A stretch of DNA of 64,000 nucleotides, taken from assembly GCF_964019385.1 (NCBI RefSeq), contig NC_088651.1:5934373-5998372 (forward strand), given 5' to 3'. The notes beneath the pieces are model-generated. The model did no database searches. It was not told where the DNA came from and saw only the letters and a list, made by a program, of their open reading frames with translations. Made by a program: the position numbers and the translations under genes. Source of the stretch: Sycon ciliatum. Lineage: Eukaryota; Porifera; Calcarea; Leucosolenida; Sycettidae. Shown here piece after piece: positions 10,133-22,199 of the stretch (its first letter is position 1; each line of letters opens with the position of its first letter).

Positions 10133-13100
10133 CACCTGTCGCATCAAATGCCAAGATAACGACTGCACACAGCGGTGCTCTAAGGATGACAGCCATGAAG
10201 TCTCAAGCTCCAGCCCTCTGCAACACTACTGCCGGAATAGCCACAAGTGCAAGGTAGCATGCAACGAGCATGGGCCATGCAAAGTTGTCCCAGAAATAGA
10301 GAAAGAAAGCTTCATCAGCGAGAATCCCGATGTTCGGAAGATTGCTGGCAATGCATTCAGGCTATTCTGCAACATACCAGTTCTACCTGGACAAACCACA
10401 CATCATGGTGCGAAACACAGTTGTTGGCAGGAGCATGGATGTGACAAAACGTGTCCATTGTGTGGCTTCCACTGTGAAACAGCGGGATCTACAACGCATG
10501 ATCAGCATCTAGTATCACAGCACGGTGCTGTGCTGTCCAGCGCTCGGGCTAGTCTCCGCGATGGAAATGGATCTACTCCTTCACAACTGCCAGATGATAC
10601 AACCTGCCATACTGTCTGTGGTAGCCTTGAAGAAAGTCGCTCACACAGTCATGTTCCAGACTACGACCTGGTAGCAGCGCATTATAACAAAGGCAAAATC
10701 AAAGAAAGCTACAGGCGGGTGGGCAACAAGTGCAAAGTCACCCATGCCCTATTCTGGGATGTCCACAGCTTTGCCGACCCCAGTGTAGACCCAGCAAATG
10801 GTTTTGACAAGTGTCCCGCACCCTGCCCAAGAGATCGAGAGCACGGGGAAGATAAAGTGTATTGCACACAGCTTCTGTATCATCAGACAGTTCCACAATC
10901 TGGCATACCTGAGTTGCCTTGCTTTGCTGACAATGGTCATCACTTTCCATGCGACAATCATCTATGTAATGATCCTTGTGGACAGGCCGATCAATACGGT
11001 CCATGTGTGGAACACTGCATGCGGCCACTCAAGCACTCAAGAGGCCACGACTGCGAGAAGGAGCACAAATGTAACCAAGACTGCACGGGAACTGACTGCA
11101 GTCACAAATGTGAATTGAAAATGGGTCATGATGAGAAGGAGGTATGCCACTGTGGCATTGGAAAGTGCACTGCTAAATGCGATCACTGCGATGCTGACTG
11201 TGCAGCTGAAGATCATTTCCACCATCCTACTGGATCCACTGTTCATGACTGTGGTGCAACTCATATCTGCTCTGAATCCAAGCGTACTGGTCACAAAGAT
11301 GTCAAGTGCAACACTGGCGGAGGAAACTGCACCCTACCCTGGTTCAGTGAGCTGAATTTGGTCCAGAAAATAGCTTTGCTGAAGGATGGAACATTGCCAG
11401 CACTGAGGCTGCCCTGCAAACGCATAATTCCAACTGGCCAAGCGGAACACTGTGGAGAGCATGCACATCATGATGATGCTTCCCAATTGCAACATACCTG
11501 CAACGCCTTTTGTCCAAGTCCAACGTGCGGAGAGTGCTGCGATAAGCCGGTTCATGCTGACGATGAATTGCACAGCACAACACATGGAAAATACCTGTCT
11601 CTTCAGCCAGCAGGGTTACAGCGACATGGCCTTTCTCCTTGGAGAGTTGTGGACATGAAGAATGATTCCATGGTGTCACCAAAATCTCAGCAAACACTTG
11701 ACAGCCTACCATTTGTGACCACCTGCAGCACCGTGTGCTCCTCTCTGTTACGACAGCACCACCACTGCAAAGTCAGAGTGGATAAATCAGCAACAGAGAG
11801 CCTCGACGTTACCTTTACCGAGCGAGTCACCCACAGCCAGTTCTGGAAAGCAATCGGTTTTGTGGACCCATACTCTGAAGACGAGACTGCAGAATTCGAC
11901 CATTGTCATGCCCGGTGCCAGCATGAGGAGCATGGCGGCGATGCTGTGTTTTGTGAAGGAAGACAACTTCACGCTGGTCCCCTGGTGACAGGAGCTAACC
12001 CTGGTCTATTAACACAGAGTACTGCTGGACACACGTTCACGTGCTCTCATCCGTGCTCAGGACATTGCGTGTATAAGGAGGTATCGCGGAACTGCGGCAA
12101 GGATTGTGATGACCGGCGTGAGCATCATGCTGGCCCGTGCCTCTGCGCGGAAACAGCCCATAGGTGCAAAGAACGCTGTGAGGTCAATCGGCAATCAATA
12201 ACCACCACTGCCGGTAAACCCCTCTGCACTGGGGAGTGTGACGTGATACTAGACCGCAAGGATGGCGCTGCCCATAAGAATCATCGGTGTGATTCGCACG
12301 GTTGTGTTGCACTGTGCTCTGCTGCGGACTGTACGGAAACCTGCACTCTTGCTCATGATCATGTGCTTCACGAGGGACATGAAGAGCATGAATGTGGGGA
12401 TAGCCATCTCTGTTCTACACCTTGTCCGTTCTGTGGCGCACAGTGCGAGCTCCCACCACACGACGCCACAACTTTACACAGAGCAGCACATGGCGAAATC
12501 CGAATGGACGACAGACAGAAGCTGCAGACCTTTGCCACCGTGCGACAAACATCGTCCATACCTCTAGATGTTGCACAATCGTGCGGAGACGTTTGTCGCA
12601 AATCAGCCTGGGGTCATCTTCACATCTTGGCATGCACATCGGAAGCAAGACAAGCAGATTGCAGTGGTGACGGGTATCATATTGAATCAGAGCAGCTGCA
12701 TAAGAAAGAACTGCACTTCTGCACACATCGGTATTTTTGGGAGCGAGCGGCAGGATTTGAGCAGCCAGTGACAAACGATGGCTTTTCAAAGTGTGGAGAA
12801 CGGTGCCACGCCGGTCACTCAGCTCATTGTACCTTGGATGTCCTTCATAAGACCCTGCCTGACCGTGAAGAGTCACACGTGAGGGATGGACACCGGTTCT
12901 CTCATTGTGCGTCAAAATGCGATCGGCTGTGCGAATCAAGGAGCCATGGAACAATCATGTCCAGACCACGGACCTGTGACTTGATACGAGAACACAGTGG
13001 ACTGCATCTGTGCATGGATTGCGTTGGGCTACTTTGTCCTGAAAAATGCCCCCAATGTCATGAGAAGTGCATCAAGAAGGTCCTACATGGCGAGAGCTAT

Positions 13101-13394
13101 GGCCATTATGTCCTACATGGCGAGATCAAAGCTCCCAACACGGAGTTCAGAGTGTGTGAGAAGAGCTCGATGAAGCTGATCGACCGCTCTGGAAAAACCT
13201 GCGGGGAGATCTGTGTGGTTAAGGATGATCACTATCACATTCTTCAGGAGTGCAGCGGTTACGGTGGAGCAGACTGCAAAGCTACTGGCAGCGACAATCC
13301 TATAAAACACAGCAATGAGCTTTCCGCAGACTATACGGATCATGACCACTACTGGAAACTGCAAAAATTCTCTATAGCTGGCCTATTTTCATAG
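10133..13394 (+). pseudogene. 3' fragment of CARD/Cys-His giant gene, 5' part cut off by LTR element
   Basis: An open frame starts at the LTR junction (HTCRIKCQ...) and runs to TAG at 13392-13394, about 1085 codons. Its first ~330 nt align with 63671-64000 at roughly 92% identity by eye, in the same frame, so it is a paralogous copy of the far-right gene and shows what follows that gene beyond the window. It is packed with Cys and His: HxCxxxCxxxGxC units, CPLC/CPFC pairs, and four FW-type module landmarks near 10750, 11842, 12733 and 13347. The last is cut short and ends KFSIAGLFS. There is no ATG near the junction, and the frame closes at a stop at 10110-10112 within the LTR, so it is probably not translated by itself. 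The absence of internal stops suggests recent disruption or a spliced product. Confidence 0.85.
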
Positions 13395-13407
13395 TAAGTA
13401 CTGAAGT

Positions 13408-13413
13408 AATAAA
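13408..13413 (+). promoter_or_regulatory. Polyadenylation signal AATAAA
   Basis: AATAAA lies 14 nt after the stop of the Cys/His fragment. It supports 13394 as the natural end of the parent gene's coding sequence. Confidence 0.6.
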
Positions 13414-13414
13414 T

Positions 13415-14315
13415 ACAGTCGACTCCTGATATAACGAACACCATTGTATGGACTCGGATGGAGAGCCAAGGGTTAATTTATAAGAAAGAAAAAGGACCAA
13501 GGAACAAGCTACGCTATAATGTCCACTAACACCACCAGTTACTAGACAATCAGCTCATGCGATAACATTGCACGACACTGACCGACGGTACTGACGTTTT
13601 TATTTTTATTTTTTAAAGAGAACACAGACCTACAAATCATGTTGAAAGACAAAAAGTACATTGGACTGGGTAGGCGCTATCCACAATGCCAGTTAATAGC
13701 TGTGCTGATGAAATACACGGACTCTGTCGACCATGGGTCTCGGCGTCACAGTGCCATGTACCGTATTATCTATTATAAGCACGGTCCTTTTATTTTTTCA
13801 ATGTTACTCCGCCCCGTGCTATTAATGGAGACGTTCCTTTATTGGAGACTGTTCCATTATTATTTCAACTTCATTTCAGAGGCATTGTTGCCATGCCAAA
13901 TTCATGTCAGACACACACATTTCAGGGGTTTTTCGCCGGTACAGATAAGGAATTTACACAGTGTGCTTATAATGGAGACTGAGCATTTTATTTTTTGAAT
14001 GCCGCCCGAAGGTGTTCTATTATTGGAGACGTGCTATTATTGGAGACTGTGCACCAAGTGCACCCGCACGCCCAGCTTGGGCACTCGTGCACTCATGCAG
14101 CCAGACACAAGCGCACACATGCACGCACACGCCACTGGTGTACCCATGCTCTGACACGCAGACACCCGCACAACGTACCGCTCACTATGGCGTGCACAAA
14201 CATACAATAGACACATTGGGTTGGGGGTTGCCATGATTTCTTTTGGACAATTCAAATATTCAAGAATATGCTCTTTAATAATAATAATTGATTGAGTAAA
14301 GATGCATGCCTGAAA
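13415..14315. other. Gene-free stretch with dispersed repeat words
   Basis: No gene is seen. The words TATTGGAGAC or TAATGGAGAC recur at about 13824, 13842, 13971, 14021 and 14039. A related sequence is found inverted at about 40253-40370. This is probably a decayed repeat. Confidence 0.4.
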
Positions 14316-14319
14316 CTAG

Positions 14320-14760
14320 CATCCGCCCGCCAAGGGCGCCCAAATGGCCACCGCGGCCCGCCGCGGGCTAAACTAGCATACTGCCCACCGAGGGCGCCCA
14401 AATGGCTAAACTAGCCTACTGCCCACCGAGGGCGCGCAAATGGCCGCCGAGGCCAGCAAACCGCCCGCCGAGGGCTAAACTAGCATACTGCCCACCGAGG
14501 GCGCACACATGGCCGCCGAGGCCAGCAAACCGCCCGCCGAGGGGTAAACTAGTATACTGCCCACCGAGGGCGCTCAAATGGCCGCCGCGGCCAGCAAACC
14601 GCCCGTCGAGGGCTAAACCAGCAGACAACCCATCGAGGGTGCGCAAATTGCCACCGAGGCAAGCAAACTGCCCACCGTGGGCCGATATCATCTTGCCCGC
14701 CGAGGGCACACAAACGGCCACCGAGGCCAGCCAATCGCCCACCGAGGGCTCACACGACTG
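14320..14760. repeat. 69-bp GC-rich tandem repeat
   Basis: GCTAAACTAGC-type starts recur at 14405, 14474, 14543 and 14612, a 69-bp period (23 codons). Each unit contains ACTGCCCACCGAGGGCGC and CCGCCGAGG words. The outer copies are more diverged. A 159-codon frame through it is only the repeat read as PPRA-rich peptide. It lies immediately 3' of the tyrosine-recombinase frame and may belong to that element's terminus. Confidence 0.85.
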
Positions 14761-14974
14761 CCTGGCATCAGGCGTCACAACATACAGACATAATAGGAGG
14801 CCCGTTTGCCCCAAAAAAGATAGTAGTCCTAGAAACCATGGCATCCCGTTCCCCGCAACCCACAACGAGCTAGCTTTGTGACCACAGCTGCAGGTGCCGT
14901 GAATTCCTCACATTAATACCGCGCCCGTGCAGGCATACACACACTAGTTATCATGGCGAGCGCCGCTCAATAAC

Positions 14975-15904
14975 TTACAAGCTAGGCATCCCGGCTGCCT
15001 GCCGCACATAACGTTCGCATGCAGAGCTTCTCCAGCGGCTCGCCCGCTTTACTTGCCATTCACTTGCCCCACGCTGAGCCATGAGTGAAGCACCACCGAT
15101 ACGCATGGAGTGAGAGCTGACCTCGTTCGTCCTCAGGGCTAGCCGCAGAATCTTGGTCAGTTCCTCCCTGGTCAGAAACCGGCCAGACGCAAACACAAAC
15201 ACTGGCTCCGTCGCCTCTCTCTGACCCGCAAGGTCCAGATAGGCGGTCAGGGCACGCACAGGGCAGAAGTCGTCGCGTGTCTCGCGCAGCTGTACTTGGG
15301 CGCCGTCACCCAGCTGGGCTGTCTTCGTCACCCGCAAGCGGACGACTGCCGATGATGCCTGGACGCTGATCTGCTGCCAGGTTAGCGTGCGCGTGCTATC
15401 GACTCTTGTTGCATGCGGTGCCAGGAATTCACTCGCCCGCAGGAGGCCGTGGAACGCTGTCAAGACACTGGCCCAGATCATTGCGCGGTCCGACTCGCTG
15501 TAGTTGGACGGGAGTAGGAAATGCTGTAAGTCGGCCAGATCTTGCCCAGTGAGACCTCTCCGCGTCGTGGTTGCGGGACCCTGCCTCCTCTCAAGGCCCT
15601 TGAGAACTGCAGAAAGACGGACGGACTGCATACAAGTCACAGGAACACGCTTGCACAGCAAATGATACCGTACCGCTGACAAATACACACGCACAGTCGC
15701 CGCACACCTCGTACGAGACAGCTCGGTAGCAAATAATACGATATCCTCCTTAGAGGGTGCAAGGGGATTGACAATATGTTTAATGCAGTAATCATTGAAG
15801 GCATCAATGCCAGTGGAGAACGTTCTCGCTGAGCGTTCTGACACTGAACCTGCTACAAGGGCATCAGCCTCGAGGCCTAGAGCAGCACGGTCGGGCAGGG
15901 GCAT
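14975..15904 (-). CDS. Tyrosine recombinase of DIRS/Ngaro-like element
   Basis: This is a 309-residue frame and a phage-integrase-fold enzyme that would insert the element's circular DNA. Visible landmarks are an N-terminal SAM-like core-binding region (SxRTFSTGIDAFNDYC, ATVRVYLSAVRYH), the first catalytic Arg in GLLRASEF, the HSMRIGG box (H-x-x-R) near residue 268, and the nucleophilic Tyr in CERYVRQ near 300. The length and motif spacing suit the YR of DIRS-order elements. The frame is uninterrupted and shares 28 nt with the end of the RT frame. Confidence 0.88.
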   Translation of the reverse strand: MPLPDRAALGLEADALVAGSVSERSARTFSTGIDAFNDYCIKHIVNPLAPSKEDIVLFATELSRTRCAATVRVYLSAVRYHLLCKRVPVTCMQSVRLSAVLKGLERRQGPATTTRRGLTGQDLADLQHFLLPSNYSESDRAMIWASVLTAFHGLLRASEFLAPHATRVDSTRTLTWQQISVQASSAVVRLRVTKTAQLGDGAQVQLRETRDDFCPVRALTAYLDLAGQREATEPVFVFASGRFLTREELTKILRLALRTNEVSSHSMRIGGASLMAQRGASEWQVKRASRWRSSACERYVRQAAGMPSL

Positions 15905-17304
15905 GGCACTGGCGAAGCAGCCGCCGTTGGCGCCAGTTGACGGTAACGGGTCAGCTGCAAGCGAGAAAGAGCATCAGCAATGCCGTTATTAGTACCAGCA
16001 ATATGGCGGATATACAATATGAAATTGTGCCTAGCGACAACAGCTAACATAAAGCGGATCAACGCCATGGCCTGCTTGTTCCTACATGAACCATTCTTCC
16101 AAGCTCTAACTACCGCCTCGTTATCACAATGAAACAGCAGCTTCTTCCCTGCCCAGCACGGACCCCAAATGCAGCAAGCTAGGGCAATGGGAACCATTTC
16201 TCTAACCGGCATAATAACGCTTAGCTGAGGAGATTCAAACTCCTCCGGCCACTTCCCAAAAAAACAGTCGCCCTGGAAGTAGCCCCCGTAGCCCTCGCCG
16301 GAGGCATCTGTGAACAACTGGAGGTCAGGAGAACGGGACCAGGCCTGGTCGTGGAAGAAGGACTTCCCATTCCAGTCGGCCGCAAAGCGATGCCACCAGG
16401 CGATGTCGAGGCGCGCTTCCTCATCGATCGGGATCCGGGCAGACATGGAGGAAGCCGTTGTGCTGAGGTCAATGAGGCGCCGAATGAACGTGCGGCCCGG
16501 GGGGACCACCTTGGCGGCGAAGGACAGCGTGCCTATGAGGGACAGGAGCTCACGCTTGGAGCAGTCGGTGCGCTGGAGCCAAGTTGCCAGAGCTGTGTGG
16601 AGGGCGGACAACTTGTCCTGGGGGAGCCGAGTCGCCTGCTCCACACTGTCAACTTCGATCCCCAGCACAGTCATCACAGTCGTTGGAGGGACGACCTTGT
16701 CCTGGCCGGTAGCCACTGGAACGCCCAAGTTCTCAAACACGGTTAGCAGCGTCGCTTGTTGAATGGCTGCGGTAGATGACAATGGAGAGGGGCTAGGCGG
16801 GGCGACGCCGATGTAGTCGTCCAGATAATGCTCGAGGTCGGCCAGGGAATAGTTGTGCCGGAGTATCCAACATAGCGCATCTGCCAGCAGGTTGAAGAGA
16901 GCCGGGGAAGACCGCAGCCCGAATGGCAGGACCTTGTCGAAGTAATACAAATCATTGTACGGGAGACTGCTAGAGATATTCACACTAGGACCAGGAGTAG
17001 GCACACGAGAGCTATGGATAGTCACACCACTAGGTATAGGGGGAGACAGCCCGTCGACGACAGTCGACGCAGCCACAGGGGTAGGGAGGCTAGCACTAGT
17101 AGGCACACGTGTGGAACTACTACTACACACACCCGTACCTGTAGGAAACGACTCCTCCACCTGCACCGGAGGATCGGCAATGTTGGCAGGGGCAGCCGGG
17201 CGGGACGGACGGCGTGTCGACTCCGCCTGACCCGAGGCTACAGGGGCGACGGCTCTAACAGCCGCCTGGACAGATGTGGCGATCAAGGCCTGGAGGGTTG
17301 CCAT
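15877..17304 (-). pseudogene. RT-RNase H of DIRS/Ngaro-like element, internally deleted
   Basis: This is a 475-residue frame. The first ~120 residues are a Pro/Ser/Thr-rich Gag-like linker. The frame then joins abruptly to YYFDKVLPFGLRSSPALFN (RT motif B) and YLDDYIG (motif C). RNase H follows (FTDASGEGYGG, HCDNEAVV, GTNNGIADALSR). The fingers and RT motif A, with its catalytic Asp, are missing although the frame stays open. An in-frame internal deletion has therefore removed roughly a third of the expected RT, and the enzyme should be inactive. The downstream recombinase frame is intact. Confidence 0.82.
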
Positions 17305-17895
17305 TTGGCCAGGAGAAAACCCAGGCGCCGGAGCCGGCGTTGCCGGGGGAGCAGGGGGTGCTGCAGCAGCAGGAGAAGCTCGAGCGGGGGTGCTGCAGCG
17401 GCAGGAGGAGCTCGCGCAGCCATGCTGCGGGTCGCGACACGTCGGGTGCTCATATTAATCTCCGCAAGTAACGGAGAAAAGGGGAAACCTCGGAAGGAAG
17501 AAAAAACTTTGACTTGCAAAAAACTTTGACTTGACACAGAAACTGCAACTGCAAAGAATGCTCCTTCGCACAAAGACAGCTCAGCAAAACACGTCTCCAA
17601 ATAATTAGACGCCGGATCCACGATTGTCCATAAAATTTTGCCAGGCCATACACGGCGCACACGGCTTAACGAGGTGGTCACATGACACGCACTCGCAGCA
17701 CTCCACCACCAGCATGCGTGTGCATGGGCTAACTAGGCTTTGCTGCGCAAAGCCCACATTTTATAATGAGCCAACATAAGAAAGTGACTAAAGACAAAAA
17801 ATGAAATAAAAATATAAGACAAAACAAACAAGAAGGGAATAATAATACGAAGTAGTGGTTGCGACTTCGGCGATGATTTGTAAGAAAGGGTTTGC

Positions 17896-18412
17896 TCCCC
17901 ACCGGAGCTCGCGCTATTCCGCCGACTTTGCTTGACACTTGACTGACTCACGACTGCCATCCAGAGCACACGAGAAGTCCATCGAACCTTCGACTCAGCA
18001 AACCTGCAAGAAAGCACCACTCCCTGCTCAATACACAGTGTTTCGGGGAATTCACCCCTCATCAGTTGAGCTTGAGTAGGCTGAGGAAGATTGTGCCTGA
18101 AGAGCACCACTTATATAGTGCTCTCCAGGCACAAACATCACCAGGGATACAAACTTACAGAGACGCTCCGTTTCCAGCGCGACAAACACCTCGTGAGCAC
18201 CAGATAGCAGCGTGAGTCAGTGTCGCTCCTGATCAAGCTCAACTGATCAGGGGTGAATTCCCCGAAACACTGTGTATTGAGCAGGGAGTGGTGCTTTCTT
18301 GCAGGTTTGCCGAGTCGAAGGTTCAATGGACTTCTCGTGTGCTCTGGATGGCAGTCGTGAGTCAGTCAAGTGTCAAGTGAAGTCGGCGGAATAGCGCGAG
18401 CTTCGGTGGGGA
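17896..18412. mobile_element. Foldback element, ~180-bp inverted arms
   Basis: The left arm (17896-18073) and right arm (about 18232-18412) are near-perfect reverse complements around a ~158-bp spacer. The outer tip contains CCGGAGCTCGCGCTATTCCG. The same tip sequence recurs at 46831 and 49738. No coding capacity is present. Confidence 0.85.
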
Positions 18413-18539
18413 ATAATAATAGTGGAAAAAAGGGGGAGATTGAGAGATGTGTGGGTAGCTCTCGAGTGATACGGCAGGGTGAATCATCTAGACTAGAGTG
18501 GCTGGCAACTTCGTCGCAGGTGTGTGCAGCAGTGGCTTT

Positions 18540-20740
18540 CAGAGGTGGTCTGTAGCCCACAGACAGTCAGTGTGTAGCAAGTGCTTCCATGCAGCTGCCT
18601 TGAAGCGGTGCAGCCGTTGCAGGGACATTGGTGGCTGGAACAGGGAGGATGGCAGTTGATTCCACAAATTGATGTGGGCAAACGGGAAGGACCGCCTGAT
18701 GTACTCCGGTGAAGCTGGTGGTAGGGTATTGAGGAGCTGGTGAGGATGGGTCACCGCATGCGTGTGTCGGGTTCGTGGACGAACCACAGTGGGTGCAGCT
18801 GGTGGGACAATGTTGGTCAGCTGTTGTGGGCTTCCGATGCACTGAAGCTTGTACATGTAGCACAGCCCAGAGAGAGTGCGTCGTGCAGCATGACTCTGGA
18901 GGAGCACCTCTGGCCCTATGATGGCCATTGCCTTCCGCTGAATGCGGTCGAGCCTGACCAGATGGGTCGGGGCAGCAGACATCCAGACCAGTGGAGCATA
19001 CTCCAGCATAGGGCGCAGGCGCGTACGCAGGGTCACCTCTAGGGGGGTTTCCAACCGAATCCCAAACAATGAGTTTTAAGTTTTAACCCTTTCTAAAGAG
19101 CCCTAGGAAATTTTCAAAATTATGCATTTTTCGTGTTGTCTGGATCATAACTTCAGTTCTACTCACTCAATCTTCATTATCTTGGGCTTCCTGGAAGTGG
19201 AAAGGTACCAGGGAGAGAATGAGGTCGACCATGATAGCCAGGACACAGTACAGTCATGTAGATCTACATGTACATATCCACCGCTATAGCCATATAGGCT
19301 ATAGCGGTAGAGTGCAGCGACGGTGCGAAAATTGCCCCAAACAGGCCCAAACGCGTCCTGCTCCAGCGATTTCGTTTTTCTTGATCGCAGAGTTTCGATT
19401 TTTGCTGTGTACTCTTGAAAATATCACAAGTGAAGCCCCTGCAAATTTGAGGAAATCAGGAAATCAGCGCGACGAAAATCTCAAATTCCCGATACTCAAG
19501 TCGCACTGCGCGCTTTTGAAATTGCCGAGATCGCGGCTCAACTTACGAATGATTTATCTCACGATACATTGCTCGCAGCGCTTCGTAAATTGGTTCAACC
19601 GACAGCTGAGAGTTTTCTACTCGACCTGGATATTTGGATCGTTGGATTCGAGCGAGATTTGACTGAGTTACGATCTTTTGAGGTTTTGCATTCTTGCCAG
19701 ATTGATCATGCATCCTACCAAAAACTGCCCAAAAACGTTGCTCGTTTGGAACATTTGGGGGTTTCCGGGCAACGGGAACCCCCCGCCCCCCCCCCCCCCC
19801 CTGCGTACGCGCCTGGGGCGAATGAATCCTCGGTAGACACTCAGACGGCCATTGGTGTCAAGTATCCGCGCGGCTCAGCGCAAAAGCCCAAGACGTTGAC
19901 TTGCTCTCACCGCCATGCTGCTGATGTGCTGGCGCAACGAGAGCTTTGAGTCGAACAATATACCCAAAAGCTTCAGTATTGATGCCTGGGCAATGTCGAC
20001 ACCACCAAATGAGATGCCTGGAGTGGCTGGGTCCAAGGATTGTGTGCGCAGTAGCTGCTGTGACTTGGATGGCTCAAATGTCACCCGCCACCGCTCACCC
20101 AACTCTTGAAGGCCATGTAGGGCATCTTGTAAGGAGGCATTGTGGGGAGCAGCAGTTCCTGGTTGCAACAGGCTGTATAGCGTGGTGTCATCAGCAAAGG
20201 AGCTAAGGCGCGTTCCGGGGGTAAGACATTGGTCGATGTCGCTGACGTAGATAAGAAATAGTCGGCCCGAGGATACTTCCCTGAGGTACTCCCGCGGTGA
20301 TAGGCTGAGCAGATGAAGCTTGACCGCTGACCACAACTTTCAGTTGGCGGCTATGTAGGTAGTCCTGAAGCCAAGTCAGTAGTGTACCCCTGATGCCAGC
20401 CCGTTCTGCCTTGTACAGGAGACCGGTGTGCGACACACGATCGAATGCGCCAGCTATATCCACGGCTATCACTTGAGCAGATCCACCGTTTGCAACAGCC
20501 TGGACCCATTCGTTCTGCAGGGCTGTCAGGACATCAGCAGTTCCCCTGCCTCTACGGAATCCATACTGGCTGTCAGGAAGCAGTCGGTTCCGCTCAAGAT
20601 GGTTGACCACCTGCGAGTTGACGATGCCTTCCATTACCTTGGAGAGGATCGAGAGAAGAGACACTGTTCTACAACTATCTGGCTAAGAAGCTCTAGCACA
20701 TCTTGGATGCACACTCCAACAGCCTTCCAACTTGGCCCGG
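18540..20740 (-). pseudogene. Broken LINE reverse transcriptase (CR1/L2/Jockey-like)
   Basis: Three minus-strand blocks belong to one LINE ORF2. Block 20664-20255 has LPDSQYGFRRGRGT, AVDIAGAFDRVSH and GVPQGSILGP. A single-base frameshift near 20255 leads to block 20260-19875 (LFLIYVSDI, SFADDTTLYS, then the thumb). After a foreign stretch, block 19069-18540 encodes the C-terminal part (LRPMLEYAPLVWMS, RLDRIQRKAM, SFPFAHINLWNQLP). RT motifs A and C are intact, but the copy is dead because of the frameshift and the ~0.8-kb interruption. The endonuclease domain is not present in the window. The 3' tail ends in a short ATT repeat near 18413. Confidence 0.85.
19070..19874. other. Insertion splitting the LINE
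   Basis: These ~800 bp separate two LINE segments that are normally nearly contiguous. They contain a hairpin (CCGCTATAGCC and its complement, about 19280-19306) and a run of C at about 19787-19801. No gene or clear termini were recognised. Confidence 0.45.
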
Positions 20741-20951
20741 TTCTAAGGACATTATAGCGTAGCTTGTAGTTCCTTGGTCCTTTTTCTTTTTTTATGAACA
20801 CCATTGTGCAGGAGGATTAGTTCTTTATAGCCAAAGTTTGTTATAACCATGATGCACTTACACTTTACTTGTACAAGCAACACATCATGACTCGGGCATA
20901 TGGCACATGACTGTATGAGTGCACTTGGTTTTCATGCGGCCCTTCAAGATA

Positions 20952-21350
20952 CAGTGAAACCTGTCGAAGGCGACCACTGAAGGGACGAGAACTAGTGGTC
21001 GCCTTGGCCAGGTGGTCTTCTTATCCAGGTTCAGTGGGTCACGTGACCATATCCACTTCATAATACGTGTGATATATCATTTTGATCCGTGTATCACACT
21101 GCACACACCTATGCTACTCTACAATAGCACAACTCATGTGCCCGGGGTCCTCGAACCTGTCAAGTGTCGTGCTTGTACCATGTATATCTAGTACATATTC
21201 TACACAGTTCCTGCGCTGGTGTGTACATCTAACATGCATGGTGCAGCATGCAATGCGTACAGTTATTTACATGTACTACCACTAGCAGTGTACAACGTGG
21301 TCGCGGGTGGGTGGTCGTCGGTCGCGTTGAGCGAGTGGTCACCATATCCG
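20952..21350. mobile_element. Tigger-like MITE, copy A (right end truncated)
   Basis: It starts TA then CAGTGAAACCTGTC (20950-20965) and is collinear with 25458-26106. It contains GGTGGTCTTCTTATCCAGG and the later GTCGCGTTGAGCGAGTGG. It ends near 21350 without the matching inverted terminus. Confidence 0.75.
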
Positions 21351-22080
21351 GGCTGTTTTATTATAATTATTAAATAATTTTATTTTAAAAGTGCATGTTC
21401 TTATAAACGAGATTCTCTTATATTCGAGAATAAGAACATGTCCTTAAATGCGCGAGATTACGGTAATAGAAGTGAGATTGATTGAGTGAATGCTGTGCTT
21501 TGAGACTGCACTCCAGCAAGAGTGACAATCTTAGGTACATGGCCGAATCCTTCTCACTGTTATTGCAACGTGTTCTGTTCGTGCAGTTATGTCGTTGGCG
21601 ATTTCTCTGCCGGTTGTAGAGGCACACACTGTTGGATATCCTGCATCGGCTACTTATTGTGTGGCATAGTTGGGGGAGCGTAACCGTTCCTTTCGTCTTG
21701 TGCCAATTGTTCGTGTTTTGATTGGTGTGAACTTTCTCCTCCCTTTCCTGATCATGGGTGACAGTTTTTAAAGTGTCTTGACTGGTCGGCCTGTTCAAGG
21801 CCTCTCCTAGCCGCCTCCCATTGCTTTTGTGACAGTCTTAGACTCTACAAATGTACTTCGTAATGTGCTGCTCAAAAGGTCACTCAGCCGTTGTGGCGTC
21901 CCGCCAATGCTGCGTTCAAATTCACTGGTCCACTATTAGTACATCACGCTCTATCACGGGTAAAATATCCTTGTTGGTGGTGGAAAACATTTTTCGGGTA
22001 TCAAAGCAATGGATAAGGTAGCAGAGCGGAACAAAGCGCTGGGAAATATTTAGAATTTCCTGGACGTATTTACGGACTTA
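21351..22080. other. Gene-free stretch
   Basis: AT-rich at the start. An imperfect hairpin of TTCTTATAAACGAGATTCTC against TATTCGAGAATAAGAAC lies at about 21399-21437. No supported gene. Confidence 0.4.
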
Positions 22081-22094
22081 TTTACGGACTTATT

Positions 22095-22185
22095 CCCTTG
22101 CGCCTTGATCCTTGAAGTGTGGTGGCGTTCCTACGGATGCGGAAAGCCCGGCTTCCAGCCGAGGCTCACGCGAACCGTGAATTTT
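22095..22185 (+). mobile_element. SINE copy 3, strongly 5'-truncated (91 bp)
   Basis: It matches the 3' ends of the SINEs at 31747 and 48798 (GCGCCTTGATCCTTGAAG through CGGATGCGGAAA to CACGCGAACCG). It is flanked by a perfect 14-bp target-site duplication, TTTACGGACTTATT, at 22081-22094 and 22186-22199. Confidence 0.85.
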
Positions 22186-22199
22186 TTTACGGACTTATT

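Larger units (their letters stand above)
14975..17430 (-). mobile_element. DIRS/Ngaro-like tyrosine-recombinase retrotransposon, defective
   Basis: On the minus strand an RT/RNase H frame (17304-15877) overlaps by 28 nt a tyrosine-recombinase frame (15904-14975). This arrangement is typical of DIRS-order elements, which integrate by recombinase instead of a DDE integrase. The termini (split direct or inverted repeats) were not resolved. A short direct repeat of AAAAAACTTTGACTTG lies upstream at about 17503-17535. Confidence 0.8.

Noticed and set aside
14402..14881. 159-codon Pro/Arg/Ala-rich frame
   Set aside because: It is the 69-bp tandem repeat, whose period is a multiple of three, read as protein.
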